Source: Aliiroseovarius sp. F20344 (GTDB lineage: Bacteria > Pseudomonadota > Alphaproteobacteria > Rhodobacterales > Rhodobacteraceae). Taken from it: 64,000 nt of DNA. The stretch covers positions 560,501-624,500 of the forward strand of contig NZ_JALKBG010000008.1 in the NCBI RefSeq assembly GCF_023016155.1. Direction: 5' to 3'. A model generated the notes under the pieces. It saw nothing but the letters and a program-made list of their open reading frames with translations. It was not told where the DNA came from and made no database searches. Below, in pieces: positions 34,882 to 43,527 of this stretch. Position numbers and translations under genes: made by a program. Position 1 is the stretch's first letter. Every line of letters begins with the position of its first letter.

Positions 34882-36150
34882 ATGGCGAATAATTCCTCTG
34901 GTGACAGCAAGAACACGCTCTACTGCTCGTTCTGCGGCAAAAGCCAGCACGAGGTACGTAAGCTGATTGCGGGACCAACCGTTTTCATCTGTGATGAATG
35001 CGTCGAGCTGTGCATGGACATCATCCGGGAAGAGACGAAATCTTCCGGACTGAAATCCTCGGACGGCGTGCCAACCCCGCTAGAGATCTGCCAGGTTCTG
35101 GACGACTACGTGATCGGGCAGGGGCATGCAAAACGTGTGCTGTCTGTGGCGGTTCACAACCACTATAAGCGCCTCAACCACGCCGCCGCCAATGGTGACG
35201 AGATTGAGCTGGCGAAATCCAACATTATGCTGATCGGCCCGACGGGTTGCGGCAAGACGCTGCTCGCGCAAACGCTTGCGCGCATTCTGGACGTGCCCTT
35301 TACCATGGCAGATGCAACCACGCTGACCGAAGCGGGTTACGTGGGCGAGGATGTGGAAAACATCATCCTGAAGCTGCTGCAGGCATCCGAATACAATGTC
35401 GAACGCGCGCAGCGCGGCATCGTCTATATCGACGAAGTCGACAAGATCACCCGCAAGTCGGACAACCCCTCGATCACGCGCGACGTGTCGGGTGAAGGCG
35501 TTCAACAAGCACTTCTGAAGATCATGGAAGGCACTGTGGCCTCGGTTCCGCCGCAGGGTGGCCGTAAGCACCCGCAGCAGGAATTCCTGCAAGTGGACAC
35601 CACGAACATCCTGTTCATCTGTGGCGGTGCATTTGCCGGTCTGGACAAGATCATCGCGCAGCGCGGCAAAGGCTCGGCGATGGGCTTTGGTGCTGACGTA
35701 CGTGAGAATGATGATCGCGGCGTAGGCGAATTGTTTAAAGAGCTGGAACCCGAAGATCTGTTGAAATTCGGCCTGATCCCGGAGTTCGTCGGCCGTCTGC
35801 CAGTGATCGCAACTCTGGAAGATTTGGATGCGGAAGCACTGGTCACCATCCTGACCGCGCCTAAGAACGCGTTGGTCAAACAGTACCAGCGCCTGTTCGA
35901 ACTGGAAGAGGCACAGCTGACCTTCACCGAAGATGCGCTGAAAGCCATCGCGAAACGCGCCATCGAACGCAAGACCGGTGCACGCGGATTGCGCTCGATT
36001 ATGGAAGACATCCTGCTGGACACGATGTTCGACCTGCCGGGGCTTGAGAATGTGGATGAGGTTGTCGTGAACGACGAGGCTGTGAATTCGGACGCAAAGC
36101 CGCTGATCATCTATTCAGACACCGCCAAAGAAGAAGTCAGCGCCAGCTGA
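34882..36150 (+). CDS. clpX: ATP-dependent Clp protease ATP-binding subunit ClpX
   Basis: A 422-residue AAA+ unfoldase. The N-terminal zinc-binding domain has Cys15, Cys18, Cys37 and Cys40 ([17 protein letters not shown]). Walker A is [14 protein letters not shown] (residues 118-130), Walker B is [11 protein letters not shown], and [12 protein letters not shown] contains the sensor region. It unfolds tagged substrates and feeds them to ClpP, encoded 141 bp upstream. In Caulobacter-type alphaproteobacteria ClpXP degrades CtrA and other cell-cycle proteins. Confidence 0.98.
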   Translation: MANNSSGDSKNTLYCSFCGKSQHEVRKLIAGPTVFICDECVELCMDIIREETKSSGLKSSDGVPTPLEICQVLDDYVIGQGHAKRVLSVAVHNHYKRLNHAAANGDEIELAKSNIMLIGPTGCGKTLLAQTLARILDVPFTMADATTLTEAGYVGEDVENIILKLLQASEYNVERAQRGIVYIDEVDKITRKSDNPSITRDVSGEGVQQALLKIMEGTVASVPPQGGRKHPQQEFLQVDTTNILFICGGAFAGLDKIIAQRGKGSAMGFGADVRENDDRGVGELFKELEPEDLLKFGLIPEFVGRLPVIATLEDLDAEALVTILTAPKNALVKQYQRLFELEEAQLTFTEDALKAIAKRAIERKTGARGLRSIMEDILLDTMFDLPGLENVDEVVVNDEAVNSDAKPLIIYSDTAKEEVSAS

Positions 36151-36182
36151 TAAGGGCGAAAACTGATTCCCAATACATTTGG

Positions 36183-36215
36183 AAAGCCATCGCCTTTGCG
36201 GTGGCTTTTCTTATT
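36183..36215 (+). terminator. Intrinsic terminator after clpX
   Basis: AAAGCCATCGC (36183-36193) pairs with GCGGTGGCTTT (36198-36208) with one mismatch over CTTT, followed by TCTTATTT. It lies about 30 bp after the clpX stop. Confidence 0.85.
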
Positions 36216-36336
36216 TCGGCCGCTCTTAAGGCGAAACAGGCTTCATTTTGCGCAATGCAGGGGGAAAGGCAGGCAAAGCTCTGGACCTTCGCACTGCCAT
36301 AGGCCATATCAAGTGTAAGAAATTTCGGAGATCAAC

Positions 36337-36708
36337 ATGCGGCTTCTTTCGCTTTTGACTTGGTATCACAGTGAGACAATCGGAACTTGGCTGTTTACGC
36401 GTCGCAGAGGCGTGAAAGTGGGCGAGGACGAACAAGGCAACGTCTTCTATCGCAACAAAGACGATAGCCGCCGCTGGGTGATCTATAATGGCGAACCCGA
36501 AGCCAGCCGTGTAAGCCCCGAATGGCATGGGTGGCTGCACCACACCTTTGACAACTGCCCGGAAGACAAACCACTGGCCCACAAGCCATGGGAAAAACCG
36601 CATCAGGACAACCTGACCGGCACAGCCATGGCATATGCGCCTGTGGGATCTTTGCGTCAGTCGGCACCTGCAGACCGCAGCGATTACGAAGCTTGGCAGC
36701 CCGAGTAA
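36337..36708 (+). CDS. NDUFA12-family NADH:ubiquinone oxidoreductase accessory subunit
   Basis: A 123-residue protein. [31 protein letters not shown] and [25 protein letters not shown] match the NDUFA12 (B17.2) family, which alphaproteobacteria share with mitochondria as an accessory part of complex I. It acts at the matrix/cytoplasmic side of the hydrophilic arm. In Rhodobacterales it often stands, as here, upstream of an mlaD-like and a DUF2155 gene rather than in the nuo operon. Confidence 0.93.
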   Translation: MRLLSLLTWYHSETIGTWLFTRRRGVKVGEDEQGNVFYRNKDDSRRWVIYNGEPEASRVSPEWHGWLHHTFDNCPEDKPLAHKPWEKPHQDNLTGTAMAYAPVGSLRQSAPADRSDYEAWQPE

Positions 36709-36754
36709 CGCAAGCCGAGTTGGCGTCTGGCCCCTTGAGCACGGGAAGTTTCAC

Positions 36755-37213
36755 ATGAGCAACAGTCACACAACTGAAGTCGTCACTGGCAGCATCGTTC
36801 TTGCCGTTGCCGTTGGCTTTCTGCTGTATGCGGGGCAAATTATAGGCTTGTCGGGCACTGGAACAACAAGCACCTATACTGCGTCTTTCCGTACAGCCGA
36901 TGGCATCTCGATCGGAACGGATGTGCGCTTGGGCGGCGTTAAAGTTGGCGCCGTGACGGATATCAATCTGAACCCCGAAACCTTCCGCGCAGATGCGGAT
37001 TTCACCGTTCAATCGGACGTCGCTTTGCCCGAGGATACGGCAATCATCATTTCTTCCGAGGGCCTTCTGGGCGGCAATTTCGTTGAACTTCTGCCCGGCG
37101 GGTCACCCTTCAATCTGGATCCGGGTGCCGAGATTGAGGACACGCAGGGCTCCGTCAGCCTTGTGCAGCTTTTGCTGAAATACGTCGCCGGTGGCGAGGA
37201 CAGCTCCCAGTGA
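36755..37213 (+). CDS. mlaD: MlaD-like outer-membrane lipid asymmetry protein (MCE domain)
   Basis: A 152-residue protein with one N-terminal helix (VVTGSIVLAVAVGFLLYAG) and one MCE domain: YTASFRTADGISIGTDVRLGGVKVGAV and VQSDVALPEDTAIIISSEGLLGGNFVELLPGG. It would form the hexameric periplasmic ring of the Mla phospholipid transporter. The other mla genes are not nearby, which is common in this order. Its stop overlaps the GTG start of the next gene. Confidence 0.92.
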   Translation: MSNSHTTEVVTGSIVLAVAVGFLLYAGQIIGLSGTGTTSTYTASFRTADGISIGTDVRLGGVKVGAVTDINLNPETFRADADFTVQSDVALPEDTAIIISSEGLLGGNFVELLPGGSPFNLDPGAEIEDTQGSVSLVQLLLKYVAGGEDSSQ

Positions 37214-37569
37214 TTTTACGCGCCGTTGCTTTTACCGCTGCCCTGTTGGCAGCCGCGCCTGTTTGGGCGGAAACGGCAAAGGCACCGGGCGCACATCTGC
37301 GTGGGTTGGACAAAATCTCGGGAACGCCTGTCGATTTCAAGATGAACGTGGGTGACACGGTTGAGCTTGGACGGCTGCGTGTGACCTTGGGCGAATGTCG
37401 CTATCCAACGGACAACCCGTCGGGTGACGCTTTTGCATGGCTGGTTGTGCGCGACGGAAATGCTGAACAGACAACATTCGAAGGCTGGATGATCGCGTCA
37501 TCCCCTGCGCTGAGCGCTCTGGATCACCCGCGTTATGACGTCTGGGTGTTGCGCTGCGCGACGGAATAA
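37210..37569 (+). CDS. DUF2155 periplasmic protein
   Basis: A 119-residue protein with a signal peptide (ILRAVAFTAALLAAAPVWA) and then LRGLDKISGTPVDFKMNVGDTVELGRLRVTLGECRYP, the DUF2155 pattern; the Cys of GECRYP and that of VLRCATE near the C-terminus may form a disulfide. Function is unknown. A GTG start in a GTGA overlap ties it to mlaD. Its last 37 bp overlap the 3' end of the convergent aat gene. Confidence 0.85.
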   Translation: MILRAVAFTAALLAAAPVWAETAKAPGAHLRGLDKISGTPVDFKMNVGDTVELGRLRVTLGECRYPTDNPSGDAFAWLVVRDGNAEQTTFEGWMIASSPALSALDHPRYDVWVLRCATE

Positions 37570-38189
37570 GCGTCTGGCAAGGGGCAGCTTTCAATGTCCG
37601 CCGTGCCCTCAAGTGCCGATCTGAGAAGTTGGTGATAGGCTTCACGCGGGACTTCGATCGCGCCAAGACTTTCCAAATGTGGTGTTAGGAACTGCGTGTC
37701 GAATAGGGTAAATCCTGTTTGGCGCAACTGTGCGACCAGATATGCCAACGCGATTTTGGAAACATCCCGGCGGCGCGAGAACATGCTTTCCCCGAAAAAT
37801 GCCTGCCCAAGGGTCACGCCGTAGACTCCCCCAACCAACTCTTCCGCATCCCAAATCTCAATCGAATGGGCATGTCCCATCTGGTGTAACTGTTTGTAGA
37901 GAGAAAAGATTGTGTCGTTGATCCAAGTTTCCTCGCGGTCAGCGCAGCCTGCCACAGTCCCTTCGAAATCACGGTTCAATGTGACGTGATATGGGCATCG
38001 GCGAATTGTGCGGGCAAGGCTTCGCGAGATGCGAAAGCCGTCCAGCGGCACGATGCCACGCTGTTTGGGGTCAACCCAGAAAACCTCAGGATCATCTTGC
38101 GCTTCTGCCATAGGAAAAATGCCCATGGCATAGGCACGCAATAGTAAATCAGCGGTCAAAGGAGGGTGATCGGAAGGGGGGAGGGCCAA
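37533..38189 (-). CDS. aat: Leucyl/phenylalanyl-tRNA--protein transferase
   Basis: A 218-residue Aat protein. LLLRAYAMGIFPMAEAQDDPEVFWVDPKQRGIVPLDGFRISRSL is the N-terminal signature, and HSIEIWDAEELVGGVYGVTLGQAFFGESMFSR the GNAT-like core. It transfers Leu or Phe from tRNA to N-terminal Lys/Arg, marking proteins for ClpAPS. It starts 6 bp after the accC stop and is probably co-transcribed with accB-accC, an arrangement common in Rhodobacterales. Its end overlaps the DUF2155 gene on the other strand. Confidence 0.96.
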   Translation of the reverse strand: MALPPSDHPPLTADLLLRAYAMGIFPMAEAQDDPEVFWVDPKQRGIVPLDGFRISRSLARTIRRCPYHVTLNRDFEGTVAGCADREETWINDTIFSLYKQLHQMGHAHSIEIWDAEELVGGVYGVTLGQAFFGESMFSRRRDVSKIALAYLVAQLRQTGFTLFDTQFLTPHLESLGAIEVPREAYHQLLRSALEGTADIESCPLPDAYSVAQRNTQTS

Positions 38190-38195
38190 TGGCCC

Positions 38196-39548
38196 TTACC
38201 CCATGTTTTCATCCAGCCAGCGTTCCAGCCAGTGGATGTTATAGTCACCGGAATGGATGTCAGCTTCGGCCAGCAGCATATCAAACAGCGGGACCGTGGT
38301 TTCGATGCCGTCGATGATCAGCTCGCCCAATGCTCGGCTTAGACGTGCCAGCGCTTCTGGACGGTCACGTCCGTGTACGATCAGCTTACCGATCAAGCTG
38401 TCGTAATAGGGCGGGATCGAATAGCCGTCGTAAAGCGCGCTATCCATGCGCACACCCAAGCCGCCGGGGGCGTGATACTGGGTGATCTTGCCCGGGTTTG
38501 GTGTGAAGTTCGGCAGACGCTCGGCGTTCAGGCGCACCTCGATGGCGTGACCGTTCACTTCCAGATCTGACTGCGCAAAGGACAGTTTGTTGCCTTCGGC
38601 CACAAGGATCTGTTCGCGCACAAGGTCCACCCCAAAAATCGCTTCCGTAACAGGGTGTTCCACCTGCAAACGGGTGTTCATTTCGATGAAATAGAACTCG
38701 CCATCTTCATAGAGGAATTCGATTGTGCCAGCACCTGAATAGCTCATCTCAGCGACGGCTTCGGCGCAGATCGTACCGATCTTTTCGCGTTCTTCCGGGG
38801 TGATCGATGGGCCGGGGGCCTCTTCGAAAACTTTCTGGTGGCGGCGCTGTAGCGAACAGTCGCGTTCTGCCAAATGTACGCCACCGCCTTGCCCGTCACC
38901 AAAGACCTGCACTTCGATGTGACGCGGTTTTTGGAGGTATTTCTCCATGTAAACTTCGTCATTGCCGAAGGCGGCTTTTGCTTCCGAACGCGCGGTCGAA
39001 AAGGCCGTGTCGATGTCAGCTTCGGATTCGGCCACTTTCATGCCGCGACCGCCGCCACCAGCGGTGGCTTTGATGATCACCGGATAGCCCATCTCGGCCG
39101 CCGCTTTGCGGGCCGTTTCGATGTCGGGCACTCCACCTTCGGACCCAGGAACGCAGGGAATGCCCAGCTTGTCCGCAGTGTCTTTTGCGGTGATCTTGTC
39201 GCCCATCATGCGGATGTGCTCGGCCGAGGGGCCGATAAAGGTGATCTCGTGATCTTCCAACGCCTGCACAAAGGTCGCGTTTTCCGACAGGAAGCCATAG
39301 CCGGGGTGAACGGCTTGTGCACCAGTGATTTCGCAGGCTGCGATGATGGCGGGGATTGAAAGATAGCTGTCAGTTCCCGCATTCGGGCCAATACAGACGC
39401 TTTCATCTGCCATACGCACATGCATCGCGTCCACATCAGCGGTTGAATGCACGGCAACGGTTTTAATCCCCATTTCGCGGGCCGCGCGGATGACGCGAAG
39501 CGCGATCTCGCCGCGGTTGGCGATCAGGATTTTATCGAACTGGGCCAT
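38196..39548 (-). CDS. accC: Acetyl-CoA carboxylase, biotin carboxylase subunit
   Basis: A 450-residue ATP-grasp enzyme of normal length. [23 protein letters not shown] opens the N-domain, [15 protein letters not shown] is the Gly-rich ATP loop, [18 protein letters not shown] and [16 protein letters not shown] carry metal- and bicarbonate-site residues. It carboxylates the biotin on BCCP, the first half reaction of malonyl-CoA formation. It follows accB by 10 bp on the same strand. Confidence 0.98.
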   Translation of the reverse strand: MAQFDKILIANRGEIALRVIRAAREMGIKTVAVHSTADVDAMHVRMADESVCIGPNAGTDSYLSIPAIIAACEITGAQAVHPGYGFLSENATFVQALEDHEITFIGPSAEHIRMMGDKITAKDTADKLGIPCVPGSEGGVPDIETARKAAAEMGYPVIIKATAGGGGRGMKVAESEADIDTAFSTARSEAKAAFGNDEVYMEKYLQKPRHIEVQVFGDGQGGGVHLAERDCSLQRRHQKVFEEAPGPSITPEEREKIGTICAEAVAEMSYSGAGTIEFLYEDGEFYFIEMNTRLQVEHPVTEAIFGVDLVREQILVAEGNKLSFAQSDLEVNGHAIEVRLNAERLPNFTPNPGKITQYHAPGGLGVRMDSALYDGYSIPPYYDSLIGKLIVHGRDRPEALARLSRALGELIIDGIETTVPLFDMLLAEADIHSGDYNIHWLERWLDENMG

Positions 39549-39558
39549 GGTCTGCCCC

Positions 39559-40056
39559 TTATTCGATGATCATCAGAGGCGCGCCAAACTCGACCGGCGA
39601 GCCGTCTTCGACCAAGATACGTGTAACTTTACCAGCACGCGGGGCCGGGATCTGGTTCATGGTTTTCATCGCTTCGACGATCAGAACGGTCTGACCTTCA
39701 GAAACGGTATCGCCCACACTTACAAACGAAGGCGCGCCGGGCTCAGGCTGCAAATAGGCAGTGCCAACCATTGGGGACGGAACAGCGCCGGGATGGCTTG
39801 CCGGATCGTCCGAGGCCGCAGAGGCTTCAGCCGCAGGGGCGGCCGCTGCGGGGGCAGCTGCCACGGCGGCGGGGGCAGCGGCAACCGGGGCCGCGATTTG
39901 CTGAACAACTTCCTTGGCGCGGCTTACTCGCACGTTCAGGCTGTCGTTTTCTCCGTAGTCGCGCATAACTTCCAGCTCGGTCAGGTCGTTTTCCTGAAGC
40001 AGTTTTGCCAGCGCTTCGATGAAGACCACATCGGTCTCGTGATTTTTCTTAGCCAT
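39559..40056 (-). CDS. accB: Acetyl-CoA carboxylase, biotin carboxyl carrier protein
   Basis: A 165-residue BCCP. The N-terminal ~60 residues ([21 protein letters not shown]) are followed by an Ala/Pro-rich linker and the biotinyl domain with [19 protein letters not shown], where the Lys of EAMKT is biotinylated (EAMKM/L in most homologues). It carries carboxybiotin between AccC and AccAD in fatty acid synthesis. It is first in the accB-accC-aat operon; 135 bp of upstream sequence should hold its promoter. Confidence 0.97.
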   Translation of the reverse strand: MAKKNHETDVVFIEALAKLLQENDLTELEVMRDYGENDSLNVRVSRAKEVVQQIAAPVAAAPAAVAAAPAAAAPAAEASAASDDPASHPGAVPSPMVGTAYLQPEPGAPSFVSVGDTVSEGQTVLIVEAMKTMNQIPAPRAGKVTRILVEDGSPVEFGAPLMIIE

Positions 40057-40191
40057 GGGTCCTCGCCCTAGATTGTCTGCCTGTCATTTATGCAGGCCTT
40101 GTTTCTTTGCAATGCTTATAGGACGCTACGTAAGGGGAGAAAAGCAAGAAGGTTTGCCAAATCAGAAATTCCCCCGAAATCTGTCAGGTTT

Positions 40192-40602
40192 TCAGGGCTT
40201 GTTCATATTTTCGCCTTTTGGGACCCTGTCTGAATCAAGCACATCAACGGACAATATGGGCGGATCGTCGGTCTGCGTGGCAGGAGGTGTTGAATTTGGG
40301 GCAGAAGCTTCATTCACAAGCGTGCGCGAAACCTCGATCTTTGCAAGCCGCTGCTGAAGTTCGCGCTCCATTTCAAGAATATTGAGTTGAAACGAGGGGG
40401 GCGGTCCGACAGGCTGATCCGGGTCAGGGGGCTGGTGCAGAATTCTCTGCGTCCCATGATCCTGAGAGTTATGGGCGTCAGCCCGTGGCTTGCCCGTATT
40501 GTTCGCTTTCTCAACACGCGTTGGATCCGGCGCTTTGCGCGCAGGTTGTCGTGCCGCGATGCTGGCTTGTGCCCCCAAAGCCGAGGATAGCGTAAACTCC
40601 AT
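40192..40602 (-). CDS. Hypothetical protein, low complexity with a short coiled coil
   Basis: A 136-residue protein rich in Pro, Gln, Asp and Ala (DPDQPVGPPPSFQLNILEMERELQQRLAKIEVSRTL), mostly disordered with one helical or coiled-coil segment near residues 75-95. No signal peptide, domain or catalytic motif is seen. I do not recognise a family. Its coding status is supported by GC-rich third positions and a start at 40602 with two CtrA-like boxes 58-113 bp upstream, but remains moderate. Confidence 0.45.
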   Translation of the reverse strand: MEFTLSSALGAQASIAARQPARKAPDPTRVEKANNTGKPRADAHNSQDHGTQRILHQPPDPDQPVGPPPSFQLNILEMERELQQRLAKIEVSRTLVNEASAPNSTPPATQTDDPPILSVDVLDSDRVPKGENMNKP

Positions 40603-40659
40603 TTCTAAGCTCCATCGAATGCGAAGCCCCCACCAATTCCCAAATTGAGCCGCTACTGA

Positions 40660-40715
40660 TTAACAGAGCCTTACGATTTGTGAGGAAGTTTTAATGAAGG
40701 TTAACAGGAGGTTAA
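40660..40715 (-). promoter_or_regulatory. Two CtrA-like sites (TTAA-N7-TTAA/C)
   Basis: TTAACAGGAGGTTAA at 40701-40715 is an exact TTAA-N7-TTAA and TTAACAGAGCCTTAC at 40660-40674 is a near match. A third half-site, TTAA at 40691-40694, is close by. CtrA of Caulobacter and Rhodobacterales binds this pattern. The sites lie upstream of the hypothetical gene 40192-40602 and just after the LuxR gene stop, so they would act on the former. Confidence 0.5.
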
Positions 40716-40721
40716 GTCTCG

Positions 40722-41264
40722 TCACAACGGCATGCCCGAGAACTTTGCGACAAGTTCTGGCAGTTTTCGTGCTCCAAATTTTTGAAGCAATCGCGCGCGA
40801 TGCGCTTCGACCGTGCGATAGCTTAACCCCAGAGCAATCCCTATTTCTTTCGAGGTTTTGCCCTGACATGTCAGGATGGCCACGTCGCGTTCGCGTGGGG
40901 TCAACTCGACCACGGGACGCTCGGCCGATAGGTCTGCAAAGCTCCAAACACCTTGTCTGAACGGGTCATCTGGTGTCAGGCTTGTGCCGCGTACCCTGCA
41001 CCAAAACATGTTGCCATCAAGTCGGCGCATGACACGCTCGTCCTCATAACGCCCTGTTTCACGCAGAATGTCGCCGCCAACACGGGCGACCTTTTCGTAT
41101 TCCTTGAGCGATGGATACAGGCGCTCAAGGGGCATATCTTTAAAGGCATCGACCTCAGCCCCGAATACTTCGGCAAAGCGCAGATTGCATTGGCGTACAA
41201 TTCTGTTTTCGGTCAACGCGAGCCCGGTGGGCGCGTGCATAAAGGCAAGGTCCATTTGCGTCAT
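40722..41264 (-). CDS. PAS domain plus LuxR-type HTH transcription regulator
   Basis: About 180 residues from the ATG at 41264 (an ATG at 41273 is also possible). A PAS-like domain (APTGLALTENRIVRQCNLRFAEVFG, then DERVMRRLDGNMFWCRVRGTSL) is followed by a LuxR/GerE HTH: VELTPRERDVAILTCQGKTSKEIGIALGLSYRTVEAHRARLLQKFGA. It is transcribed away from an acyl-CoA synthetase with a 121-bp shared region, so it may regulate that gene. The ligand is unknown. Confidence 0.82.
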   Translation of the reverse strand: MTQMDLAFMHAPTGLALTENRIVRQCNLRFAEVFGAEVDAFKDMPLERLYPSLKEYEKVARVGGDILRETGRYEDERVMRRLDGNMFWCRVRGTSLTPDDPFRQGVWSFADLSAERPVVELTPRERDVAILTCQGKTSKEIGIALGLSYRTVEAHRARLLQKFGARKLPELVAKFSGMPL

Positions 41265-41385
41265 GCCTGCCATCCTGCCAAAGCTTTTGCAGCAATTCAA
41301 ACAGTTGCGTAGTATTACGGGGCTTGCCTGACGTGAAATTCTTAGCGGATAGTCGCAATAACGATCTGAACGGAAGGGCAGTTTC

Positions 41386-42891
41386 ATGAATTTGGCGCAT
41401 TGGCTTGAACGCACCGCACAGACAAAAGGTGACCAACCGGCTGTGTTTTGTGGGCCAACTCAGATTTTTACTTATGAGCAGTTCTTTCGCGCCGCACAGG
41501 GGCTTGCGGCGGGTCTTGCTGCCCGAGGAATCGAACCTGGGGATCGGGTTGCTCTGTTCATGAAAAACTGCCCTGAATATCTGTTGGGATTCTTTGGCGT
41601 TTGGGGGCTGGGTGCGGCAGTGGTGCCGATCAACGCCAAACTGCACGCGAAAGAAGCGGCGTATATTATTGAAAACTCAGGGGCAAAGCTGGCTTTGGTC
41701 AGTGATGATATGGCATCCGATTTGGCAGAAGTGACCTCTGTGCCTTTGATCCGTATCGAGCAGCCAGAATTCAACGAATTATGCGCGACGGACCCTTTGC
41801 CCGTGGCTTCGTGTTTGGACACGGATTTGGCGTGGTTGTTCTACACATCCGGCACAACGGGGCAGCCAAAAGGGGTGTATATCAGCCACGGTATGATCCG
41901 GTCGACGTCGCTTTCCTATTTGCTGGATTGCGACACTGTCGCGTCTGAGGATGGCGTTTACTATATGGCCCCGATGAGCCACGGGGCAGGAATCTATGCC
42001 CCCATTCACGTCGCATGCGGTGCGCGCCATATCACACCTGCCTCTGGTGGATTTGATGAGATCGAGCTGCTGGACGCAGCGCGTGATCAAGGGCCGCTAC
42101 AGATGTTTATGGCGCCGACCATGGTGCGGCGATTTACAGATATTGCCAAAGCCGCGGGGCGACGCGGGGAGGGGATCAAGACCATCGTTTATGGCGGTGG
42201 GCCGATGTATCTGGCGGATATCGAAGACGCCGTGGATTGGTTTGGCCCGCGCTTCATCCAGATCTACGGCCAAGGCGAATGCCCGATGGCCATCACGGCG
42301 TTGTCGCGCGAAGATGTTGCGGATCGGACCCATCCGCGATGGCGCGAACGGCTTGCCTCGGTCGGACGGGCGCAAAGCGTGGTTGAGCTGCGGATCGGGG
42401 ATGAAGCCGGCGCGGCACTTCCTGCCGGAGAGGTGGGCGAGATCATGGTGCGCGGTACGCCGGTTATGCCCGGCTATTGGAACAATCCAGACGCAACAGC
42501 GAAAACACTGGAGGATGGCTGGCTGATGACGGGTGACATGGGGTTTTTGGATGAAGATGGTTACCTGACCATGCGCGACAGGTCCAAAGACGTGATCATT
42601 TCGGGCGGAAGCAACATTTACCCACGCGAAGTGGAGGAAGCGATCCTAACGCATCCCGATGTGCATGAGGTGAGCGTGGTTGGGCGCTCCAGCGCGGAAT
42701 GGGGGGAAGACGTGGTCGCATTTGTGGTGCTTGCGAGCGGGGCCAAGTTGGATGAGGCAGCGCTTGATGCGCATTGCTTGGCAAATATCGCCCGGTTCAA
42801 GCGGCCAAAGGCTTACATAGCGTTAAAAGAGCTTCCAAAGAACAACTACGGCAAAGTTTTGAAAACAGAACTGCGCAAACGGCTTACATAA
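41386..42891 (+). CDS. AMP-dependent acyl-CoA synthetase/ligase
   Basis: A 501-residue ANL-superfamily enzyme. WLFYTSGTTGQPKGVYISH is the P-loop (A3), QIYGQGECPMAIT the A5 region, DGWLMTGDMGFLDEDGYLTMRDRSKDVIISGGSNIYPREVEEAI the hinge and C-domain, and KNNYGKVLKTELR holds the catalytic Lys (A10). It activates a carboxylic acid as its CoA ester; chain length is not evident. Its HHG-like site GQGECPM is unusual for a long-chain enzyme and may suit another acid. It is divergent from the PAS-LuxR regulator. Confidence 0.9.
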   Translation: MNLAHWLERTAQTKGDQPAVFCGPTQIFTYEQFFRAAQGLAAGLAARGIEPGDRVALFMKNCPEYLLGFFGVWGLGAAVVPINAKLHAKEAAYIIENSGAKLALVSDDMASDLAEVTSVPLIRIEQPEFNELCATDPLPVASCLDTDLAWLFYTSGTTGQPKGVYISHGMIRSTSLSYLLDCDTVASEDGVYYMAPMSHGAGIYAPIHVACGARHITPASGGFDEIELLDAARDQGPLQMFMAPTMVRRFTDIAKAAGRRGEGIKTIVYGGGPMYLADIEDAVDWFGPRFIQIYGQGECPMAITALSREDVADRTHPRWRERLASVGRAQSVVELRIGDEAGAALPAGEVGEIMVRGTPVMPGYWNNPDATAKTLEDGWLMTGDMGFLDEDGYLTMRDRSKDVIISGGSNIYPREVEEAILTHPDVHEVSVVGRSSAEWGEDVVAFVVLASGAKLDEAALDAHCLANIARFKRPKAYIALKELPKNNYGKVLKTELRKRLT

Positions 42892-42943
42892 AAAACGCGC
42901 GCCATTTCTGACGCGCGTGATTTCTTGCCATGCTGGTCCGAAA

Positions 42944-43228
42944 TCAGACCGGGCAGGGACGCTCGCGGTATGTGCCGTCGCCATTCGAGTAGGCGCACAT
43001 GTTGGTCTGATAGTTGCGCGCAACCATGATACCGGCGGCAGCGCCAGCCAAGGTGGTCAGAACAGTCCAGTTTTTGTTGGCGCCAATGGCGTTGGCCGTG
43101 ATCAGACCAGCACCGATACCAGCAAGACCGCCGGCGATGGTTTTTTCCTGATCTGTTAGTGGGCGGTTCATGCAGGCGGTCAGGGCCAACGACGCCACAC
43201 AGGCAAGGGTCAATACTGATTTTTTCAT
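42944..43228 (-). CDS. Small glycine-zipper lipoprotein
   Basis: About 94 residues. KKSVLTLACVASLALTAC is a lipoprotein signal peptide with the lipobox LTAC; a Gly/Ala-rich zipper (GGLAGIGAGLITANAIGA, AGAAAGIMVARN) follows and the tail CAYSNGDGTYRERPCPV has two Cys. It should be anchored in the outer membrane. The ATG at 43228 follows GGAGG by 5 bases and is preferred to the one 3 bases upstream. Similar small glycine-zipper lipoproteins occur widely without known roles. Confidence 0.78.
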   Translation of the reverse strand: MKKSVLTLACVASLALTACMNRPLTDQEKTIAGGLAGIGAGLITANAIGANKNWTVLTTLAGAAAGIMVARNYQTNMCAYSNGDGTYRERPCPV

Positions 43229-43527
43229 CATATCCTCCTGGATGAATGCAGTTTTCATACTCTTTCTAGGCGATTGCGAGGTCAAGGAAACTCAACTGTT
43301 ACTTCAAAGTGAAATCCCGGCGGTATTTCGCCGTTGGAGGTTCAGTTGAAGATGTTAAATCACATACGGGGCTTGTAAACAAACTGGGCTGGAGGGGAGG
43401 CGTAGGGAAAATTCTCTGTTAAAGCGCTAAAAAGTATGCATCTTTCTGTAAAGCCGCCGAGGTAGCCTTGGTTCGATTGATAAGTCGACGAAAACACCAA
43501 CCCAATGCATGAAAGCTGAATACGCCG

